In this document: in pieces, positions 56,476 to 63,889 of the stretch | Layout of the letters: every line of letters starts with the position of its first letter | How positions within the stretch are numbered: the stretch's first letter is position 1 | NCBI GenBank assembly: GCA_963702075.1 | Contig: OY969703.1 | Location: 1,674,001 to 1,738,000, forward strand | DNA: 64,000 nt | Reading direction: 5' to 3' | Origin: VAYN01 sp963702075 | GTDB taxonomy: Bacteria; Actinomycetota; Thermoleophilia; Solirubrobacterales; 70-9 | Program-made: the position numbers and the translations under genes | The notes under the pieces: model-generated | Database searches by the model: none | The model's input: only the letters and a program-made list of their open reading frames with translations | Told to the model about the DNA's origin: nothing

Positions 56476-57729
56476 ATGGCTTCCAAAAGGCAGATATGGG
56501 TCGGCAAGGTGCCGATCGGCGGCGGCGCCCCGGTCGCCGTGCAGACGATGACCAAGACCGAGACCGCCAATCTGCCGGCGACGATGGAGCAGATCCGCAA
56601 GGTCGCCGACGCGGGAGCGGACCTGGTGCGCTGCGCGGTGCCGCGCGAGCAGGACGCCGAGGCGCTGAAGACGATCGTGCGCGAGTCGCCGATCCCGGTG
56701 ATCGCCGACATTCACTTCAACCACACCTTGGCGCTGAAAGCGATCGACGCAGGCGCCCACTGCATCCGCCTCAACCCAGGCAACATCGGCGGCCGCGACA
56801 AAGTCGCCGAGGTCGCCGAGAAGGCCAACGCGGCCGGCGTGCCGATGCGGATCGGGGTCAACTCCGGTTCGCTGCCCAAACACCTGCACGCGCTCGAGCG
56901 CGAAGCGCCGGTCGAGGCGTTGGTTGCCGCCGCGGTCGAGTTCGTCGAGCTGATGGAGGGCCTCGACTTCGAGAACTTCAAGGTCTCGATCAAGTCGACC
57001 AACGTCCCGAACACGATCGCCGCCAACCGCCTGCTCTCGGAGAAGATCCCCTATCCGCTGCATCTCGGCGTCACCGAGGCGGGGACGAAATGGGGCGGCT
57101 CGCTGAAATCGGCGGTCGGTCTGGGCACCCTGCTCGCCGATGGCATCGGCGACACGATCCGGATCAGCCTCTCGACTTTCCACGCCGAGGAGGAGGTCAA
57201 GGTCGCTTGGGAGATCCTCAAGGCGCTGCAGCTGCGCGAGCGCGGCCCGGTTCTGATCGCCTGCCCGACCTGCGGTCGGCTCCAGTTCGACATGGACTCG
57301 GTGGTGGCGGAAATCGAGCAGCGACTGGAGGGCTACGAGGAGCCGGTCGAGGTCGCCGTCCTCGGCTGCGCGGTCAACGGCATCGGCGAGGCCAGCCACG
57401 CCGACTTCGGGATCGCCGGCGCCAAGAACGAGGGCCTGATCTTCGCCGGCGGCAAACCGCTGCGGAAGGTCCCCCAGGCGAAGCTCGTCGACACCCTCTT
57501 CGAAGAGATCGACAAGTCCCTAGACCGCGGCCAGGTCGAGTTCGACGAGGCCGAGTCCCAGGAGGGGGCCGAGTGGGTGGCCAACATCGAGCGCGAAAAC
57601 GCCGGCGAACTCACCCCCGAGAAGATCGCCGCGATGGAGGCCGAAGCCGTAGAGCGCGGCGAGTCCGACAAAGTCCTCCTCGACGAGGAGTCCTCGCCGA
57701 CCGCCGGTCGCAGGTTCACGCGGGCCTAG
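56476..57729 (+). CDS. ispG: 4-hydroxy-3-methylbut-2-enyl diphosphate synthase
   Basis: A 417-residue [4Fe-4S] enzyme, penultimate step of the MEP pathway. The N-terminal barrel has VQTMTKTETANLPATMEQI and IADIHFNHTLALKAID. Cluster cysteines are in LIACPTCGRLQFD and VLGCAVNGIGEASHADFGIA. The last 40 or so residues are an acidic tail beyond the usual end. It is the two-domain bacterial form. A hairpin follows the stop. Confidence 0.95.
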   Translation: MASKRQIWVGKVPIGGGAPVAVQTMTKTETANLPATMEQIRKVADAGADLVRCAVPREQDAEALKTIVRESPIPVIADIHFNHTLALKAIDAGAHCIRLNPGNIGGRDKVAEVAEKANAAGVPMRIGVNSGSLPKHLHALEREAPVEALVAAAVEFVELMEGLDFENFKVSIKSTNVPNTIAANRLLSEKIPYPLHLGVTEAGTKWGGSLKSAVGLGTLLADGIGDTIRISLSTFHAEEEVKVAWEILKALQLRERGPVLIACPTCGRLQFDMDSVVAEIEQRLEGYEEPVEVAVLGCAVNGIGEASHADFGIAGAKNEGLIFAGGKPLRKVPQAKLVDTLFEEIDKSLDRGQVEFDEAESQEGAEWVANIERENAGELTPEKIAAMEAEAVERGESDKVLLDEESSPTAGRRFTRA

Positions 57730-57738
57730 ACGCGGGCG

Positions 57739-57776
57739 TGTCGCTTTATGCGTCCATATAGGCGCATAAGTCGACA
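57739..57776 (+). terminator. Imperfect inverted repeat after ispG
   Basis: Arms 57739-57752 and 57763-57776 pair over 14 nt with two mismatches, around a 10-nt AT-rich loop. It lies 9 nt after the ispG stop and probably ends its transcript. Confidence 0.45.
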
Positions 57777-57791
57777 CAGCCACCCAGTGGA

Positions 57792-57797
57792 TAGGTT
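57792..57797 (+). promoter_or_regulatory. -10-like box TAGGTT before proS
   Basis: TAGGTT ends 6 nt before the GTG start of proS and the gap TCGCCT has no ribosome site. Confidence 0.4.
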
Positions 57798-57803
57798 TCG
57801 CCT

Positions 57804-59483
57804 GTGAGCCGCCTCTCCCAGACCTTCCTGCCGACGCTGAAGGATCCGCCCGCCGACGCGGAGGCGGTGTCGCACAAGCTGATGGTGCGGGCGGGGTTGA
57901 TCCGGCAGCTTGGGGCCGGGTTGTGGACCTATCTGCCTGCCGGATGGCGGGTGCAGCGGAAGGTCCAGGCTGTGATCCGGGAGGAGATGGAAGGGATCGG
58001 CTGTCAGGAGATGCTGATGCCGGTCCTGCAGCCGGCGGAGGCTTGGGAGAAGACGGGTCGGTACGCGATCGAGGAGCTGTTCAAGCTCGAGGACCGGAAG
58101 GGGTCGCCGATGGTGCTGGCGATGACCCACGAGGAGGCGGTCACCACCCACGTGGCGCGGGACGTGCGCTCCTACCGCGACCTGCCGCTGATGCTCTTCC
58201 ACATCCAGACCAAGGAGCGCGACGAGCCGCGGCCGCGCGCCGGCGTCCTGCGCACGCGCGAGTTCACGATGAAGGACGCCTACTCGTTCGACCGCGACGA
58301 GGAGGGGCTGGCGCGCAACTACGAGCTGCAGGCGGAGGCCTACGGGCGGATCTTCGACCGCTGCGGGCTGCGCTGGTACCGGGTCAAGTCCGACGTCGGG
58401 ATGATGGGGGGGACCGACGCCGACGAGTACATGGCGCCCTGTCCGGCGGGCGAGGACGAGGTGGCGCTGGCGCCCGGCTACGCGGCCAACCTCGAGATCG
58501 CCTCGGCCGAGCCGAAGCCCGTCGAGCTGCCGGCCGCGCTCGGCGCGCCGGAGGAGGTCGACACCCCGGGCCTGACCAAGGTCGAGGAGGTGGCGGCGCA
58601 CCTGGGCCTGCCGCCCGGAGCGTTCATCAAGACCCTGCCGATCGTCGTCGAGGGACGCGGAATGGTCCTCGTCCTCCTGCGCGGCGACCACCGGCTGAAC
58701 GAGACGAAGCTGCGCAACGGGATGAAGACCGACTTCCGCCAGGCCAGCGCCGAGGAGATCGAGGCGCAGCTCGGGCCGGTCGGCTACCTCGGACCGGTCG
58801 AGAGCGGCCTGCCGATCATCAAGGACGCGGCGCTGACCGGCAACTCCTACGTCACCGGCGCCAACAAGCCGAACACCCACCTTCGCGGCGTCGACCCCGC
58901 CCGCGACTTCGAGGCCTACGCGATGGACGCGCGCACGGTCGAGGCGGGCGACACCGCCCCCGGCGGCGGCACGATCGAGATCGAGACGGCGATCGAGATC
59001 GGCAACATCTTCAAGCTCGGCACCCGCTACTCGGAGCCGCTCGGCGCCACCTACCTCGACGAGAACGGGGTCGAGAAGCCGATCGTGATGGGCAGCTACG
59101 GGATCGGCCCGGCGCGGATCACCGCCGCGGCGATCGAGCAGGGCGCCGACGAGCGCGGGATCGTCTGGCCCAAGGCGATCGCGCCCTGGCAGGTCCACCT
59201 CGTCTCCCTGGCCAAGGCGGGAGAGCCTGAGTGTGAGGCCGCCGAGAGGCTCTACGAGGAACTGCGCGCCGCCGGCGCCGAGGTCCTCTACGACGATCGC
59301 GACGCCGGCCCGGGGGAGAAGCTGACCGACGCCGAGCTGCTCGGCTGTCCGCTGCGGATCGTCGCCGGGCGCCGCGGCCTGGCCGAAGGCGCCGTCGAGG
59401 CCTCCGAGCGGGCGACCGGCGCCGAGCACAAGCTCCCTCTGGAGGACGCCGCCGCGCAGGCGCTGTCGCTCCTCGATGACTGA
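57804..59483 (+). CDS. proS: Proline--tRNA ligase
   Basis: A 559-residue class II synthetase of the bacterial type. Motif 1 region GAGLWTYLPAGWRVQRKVQA, motif 2 RDEPRPRAGVLRTREFTMKD and motif 3 SYGIGPARITAAAIEQ are clear. The inserted editing domain lies between (TLPIVVEGRGMVLVLLRGDH), and the C-terminal anticodon domain includes VLYDDRDAGPGEKLTDAELL. GTG start. The first 300 nt are G-rich over C. The last codons overlap the next gene by 8 nt. Confidence 0.95.
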   Translation: MSRLSQTFLPTLKDPPADAEAVSHKLMVRAGLIRQLGAGLWTYLPAGWRVQRKVQAVIREEMEGIGCQEMLMPVLQPAEAWEKTGRYAIEELFKLEDRKGSPMVLAMTHEEAVTTHVARDVRSYRDLPLMLFHIQTKERDEPRPRAGVLRTREFTMKDAYSFDRDEEGLARNYELQAEAYGRIFDRCGLRWYRVKSDVGMMGGTDADEYMAPCPAGEDEVALAPGYAANLEIASAEPKPVELPAALGAPEEVDTPGLTKVEEVAAHLGLPPGAFIKTLPIVVEGRGMVLVLLRGDHRLNETKLRNGMKTDFRQASAEEIEAQLGPVGYLGPVESGLPIIKDAALTGNSYVTGANKPNTHLRGVDPARDFEAYAMDARTVEAGDTAPGGGTIEIETAIEIGNIFKLGTRYSEPLGATYLDENGVEKPIVMGSYGIGPARITAAAIEQGADERGIVWPKAIAPWQVHLVSLAKAGEPECEAAERLYEELRAAGAEVLYDDRDAGPGEKLTDAELLGCPLRIVAGRRGLAEGAVEASERATGAEHKLPLEDAAAQALSLLDD

Positions 59484-60123
59484 CGGTTCATCCAAGAATC
59501 CCTTCGGCCGCGGCCGCACGCGCCGCCTCTTCGGATTAGACCGCAGCGCGCCGCCGCCGCCCTCGACCCGCAAGGGCGAGCCGCTGCGCCCCTGGACGAT
59601 CCCGAACGCGGTCGGCTACGTCCGCCTCGCGGCGCTCCCCGTCTTCCTCGTCCTCGCTTACAACACCGAGGACGGGACCTCGTTCGCCTCGGCGATGGTC
59701 TTCTGGGCGATTGCCGCTGGGGATTACCTGGACGGGATCCTCGCCCGCATCACCGGCCAGTACAGCCGCATGGGAGCCCTGCTCGACCCGCTCGTCGACC
59801 GGCTGACGATCCTCGCCGGCGCCATCGTCTGCTGGAGCTTCGAGTTGCTGCCGCGCTGGGCGCTGGCGCTGCTGGCGCTGCGCGAGCTCTCGATGCTGAT
59901 CCTCGCCGAGTACGGCCTCCATCACGGCGTCGACATCGAGGTCAACTGGCCCGGCCGGATCTCGGTCTTCCCGCTGATGGGCGGGATCTGGCTCGCCTTG
60001 CTCGCTCCTGGCTGGGTCGCCACCGCGCTCGTGCTCTGGGGGTTGGCGATGGCGATCCTCGCGACCGTGCTCTACGCCCGGGCCGGGATGCGCGCCGCCC
60101 GCGCTCAGCGGCCTGCAAGCTGA
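59476..60123 (+). CDS. CDP-alcohol phosphatidyltransferase family protein
   Basis: A 215-residue membrane enzyme that joins CDP-diacylglycerol to an alcohol such as glycerol-3-phosphate. The catalytic motif is complete: GDYLDGILARITGQYSRMG then LLDPLVDRL (DxxDG..AR..G..D..D). A soluble basic N-terminus of 40 residues precedes the first of about five spans (ITIPNAVGYVRL-type). It resembles PgsA-like proteins next to garA in mycobacteria; the exact alcohol is uncertain. Confidence 0.85.
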   Translation: MTDGSSKNPFGRGRTRRLFGLDRSAPPPPSTRKGEPLRPWTIPNAVGYVRLAALPVFLVLAYNTEDGTSFASAMVFWAIAAGDYLDGILARITGQYSRMGALLDPLVDRLTILAGAIVCWSFELLPRWALALLALRELSMLILAEYGLHHGVDIEVNWPGRISVFPLMGGIWLALLAPGWVATALVLWGLAMAILATVLYARAGMRAARAQRPAS

Positions 60124-60155
60124 GGTCCAGATCCACCCAAACCCTTAACCTGCGG

Positions 60156-60185
60156 TTGAACCTTTCGCGGCCGAGGGTCTATCAT
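60156..60185 (+). promoter_or_regulatory. Promoter of the RsiG-like/FHA/MerR cluster
   Basis: TTGAAC (60156-60161) and TATCAT (60180-60185) are separated by 18 nt. Transcription would start near 60192, leaving either a leaderless GTG at 60194 or a 40-nt 5' UTR with AGGAG before the ATG at 60233. Confidence 0.5.
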
Positions 60186-60232
60186 CCGCATCTGTGCAAA
60201 CGGAGGCCCTGCCTCCTCGAGTTAGGAGCACG

Positions 60233-60502
60233 ATGGAGGAAACTTTTCCCGATCTTGGCTCCCTCAGCGACAAGGAGCTGAAGGACATGATCGACAACCT
60301 GACGGCCGAGGAGAACGAGATCTCCTACAAGCGGCGCGTGCTGCACGGGAAGATCGACATCCTGCGGGCCGAGCTGGTCAACCGCCTACGCCATAAACGC
60401 GAGGCGGGCGAGTCGGTGATCTCCGGTGACGACGTCGAGCAGCTGACCCAGATCCTCGCCGGCAAAACCCAGCCGCTGACGGAGGACGATCCCGCCGCCT
60501 GA
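60233..60502 (+). CDS. RsiG-like small protein, candidate c-di-GMP-binding anti-sigma factor
   Basis: An 89-residue helical protein. Its centre reads AEENEISYKRRVLHGKID, which fits the c-di-GMP motif E(x3)S(x2)R(x3)Q(x3)D of the actinobacterial anti-sigma factor RsiG at E27, S31, R34 and D42, with His38 in place of Gln. Only one copy is present; early-branching actinobacteria are known to have one-motif RsiG that dimerises, while Streptomyces has two. LSDKELKDMIDNLTAEE fits the helix before it. Start ATG 60233 has AGGAG 4 nt upstream; a GTG at 60194 would add 13 residues. No sigma factor gene is visible beside it. Confidence 0.65.
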   Translation: MEETFPDLGSLSDKELKDMIDNLTAEENEISYKRRVLHGKIDILRAELVNRLRHKREAGESVISGDDVEQLTQILAGKTQPLTEDDPAA

Positions 60503-60514
60503 GCGGGGATTGCC

Positions 60515-60991
60515 ATGGCGGCGCTTCACTGTCCCGAGTGCGGTTTCGCGAACCCCGAGGGCGCCAACTACTGCCAGAAGTGCGGCGCCTACCTCGGCGG
60601 GCCGAAAGAGGCCGGCGAGGAACCGACGACGATGACCTATCGGGTCGACGAGACCGGCGAGATGAAGCCGGTCGACATCGACGAGGTGGTCGAGGAAAGC
60701 GGCGCCGCGCTGGTGATCCGCAGCGGTGGCGGCCGCGCCGGCGAGAGCTTCAGCATCGCCGAGGAGCGGGTCTCGATCGGCCGCAGCCCTGACGCCGGCG
60801 TCTTCCTCGACGACGTCACCGTCTCCCGCAATCACGCGCTGCTCGTGCGGCGTCGCGACGGCCTCTACATCGACGATCTCGGCTCGCTCAACGGGACCTA
60901 CGTCAACCGGCGCCGGATCGAGTCCCACCGGCTCGCCGACGGCGACGAGATCCAGGTCGGCAAGTACAAGCTCAGCTACCTGGAGCGCTAG
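60515..60991 (+). CDS. FHA-domain protein with N-terminal zinc ribbon, GarA-like
   Basis: A 158-residue regulator. Cysteines C6, C9, C20 and C23 (CPECGFANPEGANYCQKCG) form a zinc ribbon. The FHA domain covers about residues 68-155: VSIGRSPDAGVFLDDVTVSR, NHALLV and DLGSLNGTYVNRRRIESHRL, very like mycobacterial GarA, which binds 2-oxoglutarate enzymes under control of Ser/Thr kinases. A Thr-rich EEPTTMTY (residues 35-42) sits where GarA carries its phosphorylated ETTS. The ribbon is absent from GarA. Next gene is an FtsR-like MerR, as in mycobacteria. Confidence 0.88.
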   Translation: MAALHCPECGFANPEGANYCQKCGAYLGGPKEAGEEPTTMTYRVDETGEMKPVDIDEVVEESGAALVIRSGGGRAGESFSIAEERVSIGRSPDAGVFLDDVTVSRNHALLVRRRDGLYIDDLGSLNGTYVNRRRIESHRLADGDEIQVGKYKLSYLER

Positions 60992-60993
60992 GG

Positions 60994-61743
60994 GTGACCG
61001 TCTCGGGACAGACCGGACGCGGCGCCGAAGCGCCCAGCCGGCCACGCAAGGCGTTGACGATCGGCGCCGTCTGCAAAATCCTGCAGAGCGAATTCGACGA
61101 CGTCTCGATCTCGAAGATCCGCTACCTCGAGGACCAGAAGCTGCTCAACCCGCGGCGGACTTCCGGCGGTTACCGCCTCTACAGCCAGTCGGACGTCGAA
61201 CGGCTGCGGACGATTCTGCGACTGCAGCGCGACGAGTTCCTACCGCTGCGGGTGATCCGCCAGGAGCTCGCCTCCGGCGGCGACCTCGTCCTCGGCGGCG
61301 ACGGCGAGCGCAAACCGGCTGCCGGCAGCACGGTACGGCGGGCGATCCTCGTCGACACTTCGCGCGCCTACCTGACCTTGGAGGAGATCGTCGAGGAGAC
61401 CGGCGCCCGCGAGGAGCTGATCCGCGAGCTCGAGAACTACGGGATCGTGCAGCCGGAGAAACGCGAGGGCAAGACCGTTTACGACGAGACCGACCGCGAG
61501 ATCGTCCGTGCCGCCAACGAGCTCTCGCGGGTGGGCGTCGGGGCGCGCAACCTGCGCGTCTTCCGCTCCTCGGCCGACCGCGAGGCGAACCTGCTGGAAG
61601 CGCTGCTCGGCCCCTCGCTGCGCTCGCGCAACCCCGAGCGCCGCAAAGAGGCGCTGCAGAGCCTGGAGAGCCTGGCGGCGACGGTCAGTCACCTCAAGCA
61701 CCTGCTGTTGGTCCGGGACCTGCGCCGGCTCGCCGGCGACTGA
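60994..61743 (+). CDS. MerR-family regulator, FtsR-like (Rv1828 type)
   Basis: A 249-residue transcription factor. The winged helix (residues about 18-85) reads LTIGAVCKILQSEFDDVSIS, KIRYLEDQKLLNPRRTSGGY and RLYSQSDVERLRTILRLQRD. A second half (about 120-245, YLTLEEIVEETGAREELIRE) is the C-terminal domain of the mycobacterial Rv1828/FtsR group, which controls division genes such as ftsZ in corynebacteria. GTG start 2 nt after the FHA gene; the two are co-transcribed. Confidence 0.85.
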   Translation: MTVSGQTGRGAEAPSRPRKALTIGAVCKILQSEFDDVSISKIRYLEDQKLLNPRRTSGGYRLYSQSDVERLRTILRLQRDEFLPLRVIRQELASGGDLVLGGDGERKPAAGSTVRRAILVDTSRAYLTLEEIVEETGAREELIRELENYGIVQPEKREGKTVYDETDREIVRAANELSRVGVGARNLRVFRSSADREANLLEALLGPSLRSRNPERRKEALQSLESLAATVSHLKHLLLVRDLRRLAGD

Positions 61744-62196
61744 GTGGCCCGCGTCACCCGCACGCGCGAGATCGAGGCGCCGGTCGCCCAGGTCTGGAAG
61801 CTCGTCTCCGACCCCTACAGCCTGCCGCGCTGGTGGCCGCGGACGGCACGGGTGGAGAACGTCGACGCCAAGCCGGGCGGGAAGCGGACGCAGTGGACGA
61901 AGGTGCTGCAGACCTCGGAGGGACGCGGCGTGCGCGCCGACTTCCGCTGCGTCAGCTCGGCCGCGCGCGAGCGCTACGTCTGGGAGCAGGAGCTGGAGGG
62001 GACGCCGTTCGAGCGGCACCTGAAGGCGCTGCGGGTGGAGATCGGCCTACGCGAGCGTGACGGCGGCACCAAGGTCAGCATCACCGAGGAACAGACCCTG
62101 AAAGGCATGTCCAAGTTCGGCTCCCCCCTGATGCGCCGCGCCCGCGGCGACATCCTCGACGAAGCGCTCGACGGGATCGAGGAGGCGCTGACGTGA
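61744..62196 (+). CDS. SRPBCC (START-like) family protein
   Basis: A 150-residue helix-grip protein, typical for binding hydrophobic ligands or for polyketide cyclase-like roles. It starts VTRTREIEAPVAQVWKLVSD followed by LPRWWPRTARVENV, and ends in a long helix (ILDEALDGIEEALT). GTG start directly after the MerR stop. Ligand unknown. A hairpin begins 11 nt after the stop. Confidence 0.78.
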   Translation: MARVTRTREIEAPVAQVWKLVSDPYSLPRWWPRTARVENVDAKPGGKRTQWTKVLQTSEGRGVRADFRCVSSAARERYVWEQELEGTPFERHLKALRVEIGLRERDGGTKVSITEEQTLKGMSKFGSPLMRRARGDILDEALDGIEEALT

Positions 62197-62206
62197 CAAA
62201 TCGCCA

Positions 62207-62271
62207 CGCCTCCCGAACTGCATCAACTTTTCTATCTGCTGGGTGGAAAAGTTGATGCAGTTCCCGAGGCG
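62207..62271. repeat. Inverted repeat covering the start of the FAD oxidase gene
   Basis: The 18-nt arm 62215-62232 is the exact reverse complement of 62246-62263 with a 13-nt loop; CGCCTC (62207-62212) with GAGGCG (62266-62271) extends it beyond a 2x2 internal loop. The ATG at 62255 lies in the 3' arm. It may end the upstream transcript or hold the start codon closed. Confidence 0.78.
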
Positions 62272-63889
62272 GGACGCGAAGTGGTGGGGCTGGGGGGATC
62301 CGGCGGTCGAGCCGCGGCTGGACGATGAGGCGCTGGGGGTGCTGCGGGAGCGGATCGGGGAGCTGGAGGCTTGGCCGCTGGCGCGGGAGCTCGGGGAGTT
62401 CGAGCTGCCGGAGCCGGAGGCGCTGCCGCGATCGCTGGTCGATGCAGTGGGAGAGGGAAGCGTCTTCACCGGCGACGAGGATCGGCTGCGGCACGCGACC
62501 GGGCGCGGCTACGTCGACCTGGCGCGGTTGCGGAACGGGAAGCTGGAGATGGCACCCGACGCTGTCGTCATTCCTCCGGATGCCGACTCGCTGCGGCGTG
62601 TCATCGACGTCTGCGCGGCGGAGGGGATTGATGTCGTCCCGTTCGGGGGCGGCACCAGCGTCGTCGGTGGGGTCGAGCCTGTGCGGGGCGCCCATTCACG
62701 CCTGATCAGCCTCGACCTCGGTGCGCTGCGCGACGTTGAGGTGGACGAGCGCTCGCTGACGGCGCGCCTCGGCGCCGGGCTGCGCGGACCTGAGGCCGAG
62801 GCGGCGCTCGGGCGCCAGGGACTCACGCTCGGCCACTTCCCGCAGTCCTTCGAGTACGCGACCGTCGGCGGCTTCGCCGCGACCCGCAGCGCCGGCCAGG
62901 CATCGAGCGGATACGGGCGTTTCGACGCCTTGGTCAGCTCGGTGCGGTTGCTGGCGCCCGCCGGCGAGCTGACGACGCTGGAGACGCCGCACACGGCCGC
63001 CGGCCCTGCCCTGCGGGAGCTGGTGGTCGGCTCGGAGGGTGTGCTCGGCGTGATCCCGGACGTGACCGTGCGGGTGCGCCCGGCGCCCGGCGTCAAGCGC
63101 TACGAGGCTTGGATGGCCGAGTCCTTCGAGGCCGGCTCGGAGATCGTGCGGGCGCTGGCCCAAGGTCCGGGCCTGCCCGAGGTCATCCGCGTCTCCGACG
63201 AGGAGGAGACCGAAGGGACGCTGGCGCTCTCGGGCCCGCGCGGCCTCAGCGGACAGCTCTTCGACGGCTACCTAGGCCTGCGGAAGCGTCGCGGCGGCGC
63301 CCTGGTGATCGTCGGCTTCGAGGGCGGCGAGGAGCACGTGGCGCGCCGCCGCGCCCTCACCGTCCGCGCCCTCCGCGACGGCGGCGCCGCCTACCTCGGC
63401 CAGGCCGCCGGGCGCGCCTGGGAGCACGGCCGCTACCAGGGCCCCTACCTGCGCGACACGCTGATGGAGATGGGGGCGATGGTGGAGACGCTGGAGACCT
63501 CCCACGCCTGGAGCCGCCTCGAGGAGCTGCACACGGCGGTTGGCGCCGCGATCCGCTCTGCCCTCGCCGAGCAGGGGACGCCCGGCCTCGTCTTCTGCCA
63601 CCTCTCCCACGCCTACGCCGACGGCGCCTCGCTCTACTTCACCTTCATCTCCCGCGGCCGCCGCGGCGCCGAGGTCGAGCAGTGGCGCGCGGTCAAGCAG
63701 GCCGCCTCGGAAGCGATCGTCGCCCACGGCGGCACGATCACCCACCACCACGCCGTCGGTCGCGACCACCGCCCCTACATGGAGGCCGAGGTGGGGCGGA
63801 CCGGCATCGAGGTACTGCGAGCGGTCAAGGAGCAGCTCGATCCGGCGGGGATCATGAACCCCGGCAAGCTGCTGCCGGCGGACTATTGA
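62255..63889 (+). CDS. FAD-binding oxidase, alkylglycerone-phosphate-synthase-like
   Basis: A 544-residue flavoprotein of the vanillyl-alcohol-oxidase fold. The PP-loop reads VVPFGGGTSVVGGVEPVRGA, with FPQSFEYATVGGFAATRSAG after it; near the end THHHAVGRDHRPYM and LDPAGIMNPGKLLP are typical of alkyl-DHAP synthase (ether-lipid) relatives and of D-lactate/glycolate oxidases. The N-terminal WWGWGDP is common in the AGPS-like group. GTG 62243 is an alternative start. The 5' 400 nt are G-rich over C. The start lies in a long hairpin. Confidence 0.82.
   Translation: MQFPRRDAKWWGWGDPAVEPRLDDEALGVLRERIGELEAWPLARELGEFELPEPEALPRSLVDAVGEGSVFTGDEDRLRHATGRGYVDLARLRNGKLEMAPDAVVIPPDADSLRRVIDVCAAEGIDVVPFGGGTSVVGGVEPVRGAHSRLISLDLGALRDVEVDERSLTARLGAGLRGPEAEAALGRQGLTLGHFPQSFEYATVGGFAATRSAGQASSGYGRFDALVSSVRLLAPAGELTTLETPHTAAGPALRELVVGSEGVLGVIPDVTVRVRPAPGVKRYEAWMAESFEAGSEIVRALAQGPGLPEVIRVSDEEETEGTLALSGPRGLSGQLFDGYLGLRKRRGGALVIVGFEGGEEHVARRRALTVRALRDGGAAYLGQAAGRAWEHGRYQGPYLRDTLMEMGAMVETLETSHAWSRLEELHTAVGAAIRSALAEQGTPGLVFCHLSHAYADGASLYFTFISRGRRGAEVEQWRAVKQAASEAIVAHGGTITHHHAVGRDHRPYMEAEVGRTGIEVLRAVKEQLDPAGIMNPGKLLPADY

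Noticed and set aside
56404..57399. Extension of the minus-strand secreted-protein frame across ispG
   Set aside because: The signal peptide begins at 56403 and the extra part is antisense to the well supported ispG.
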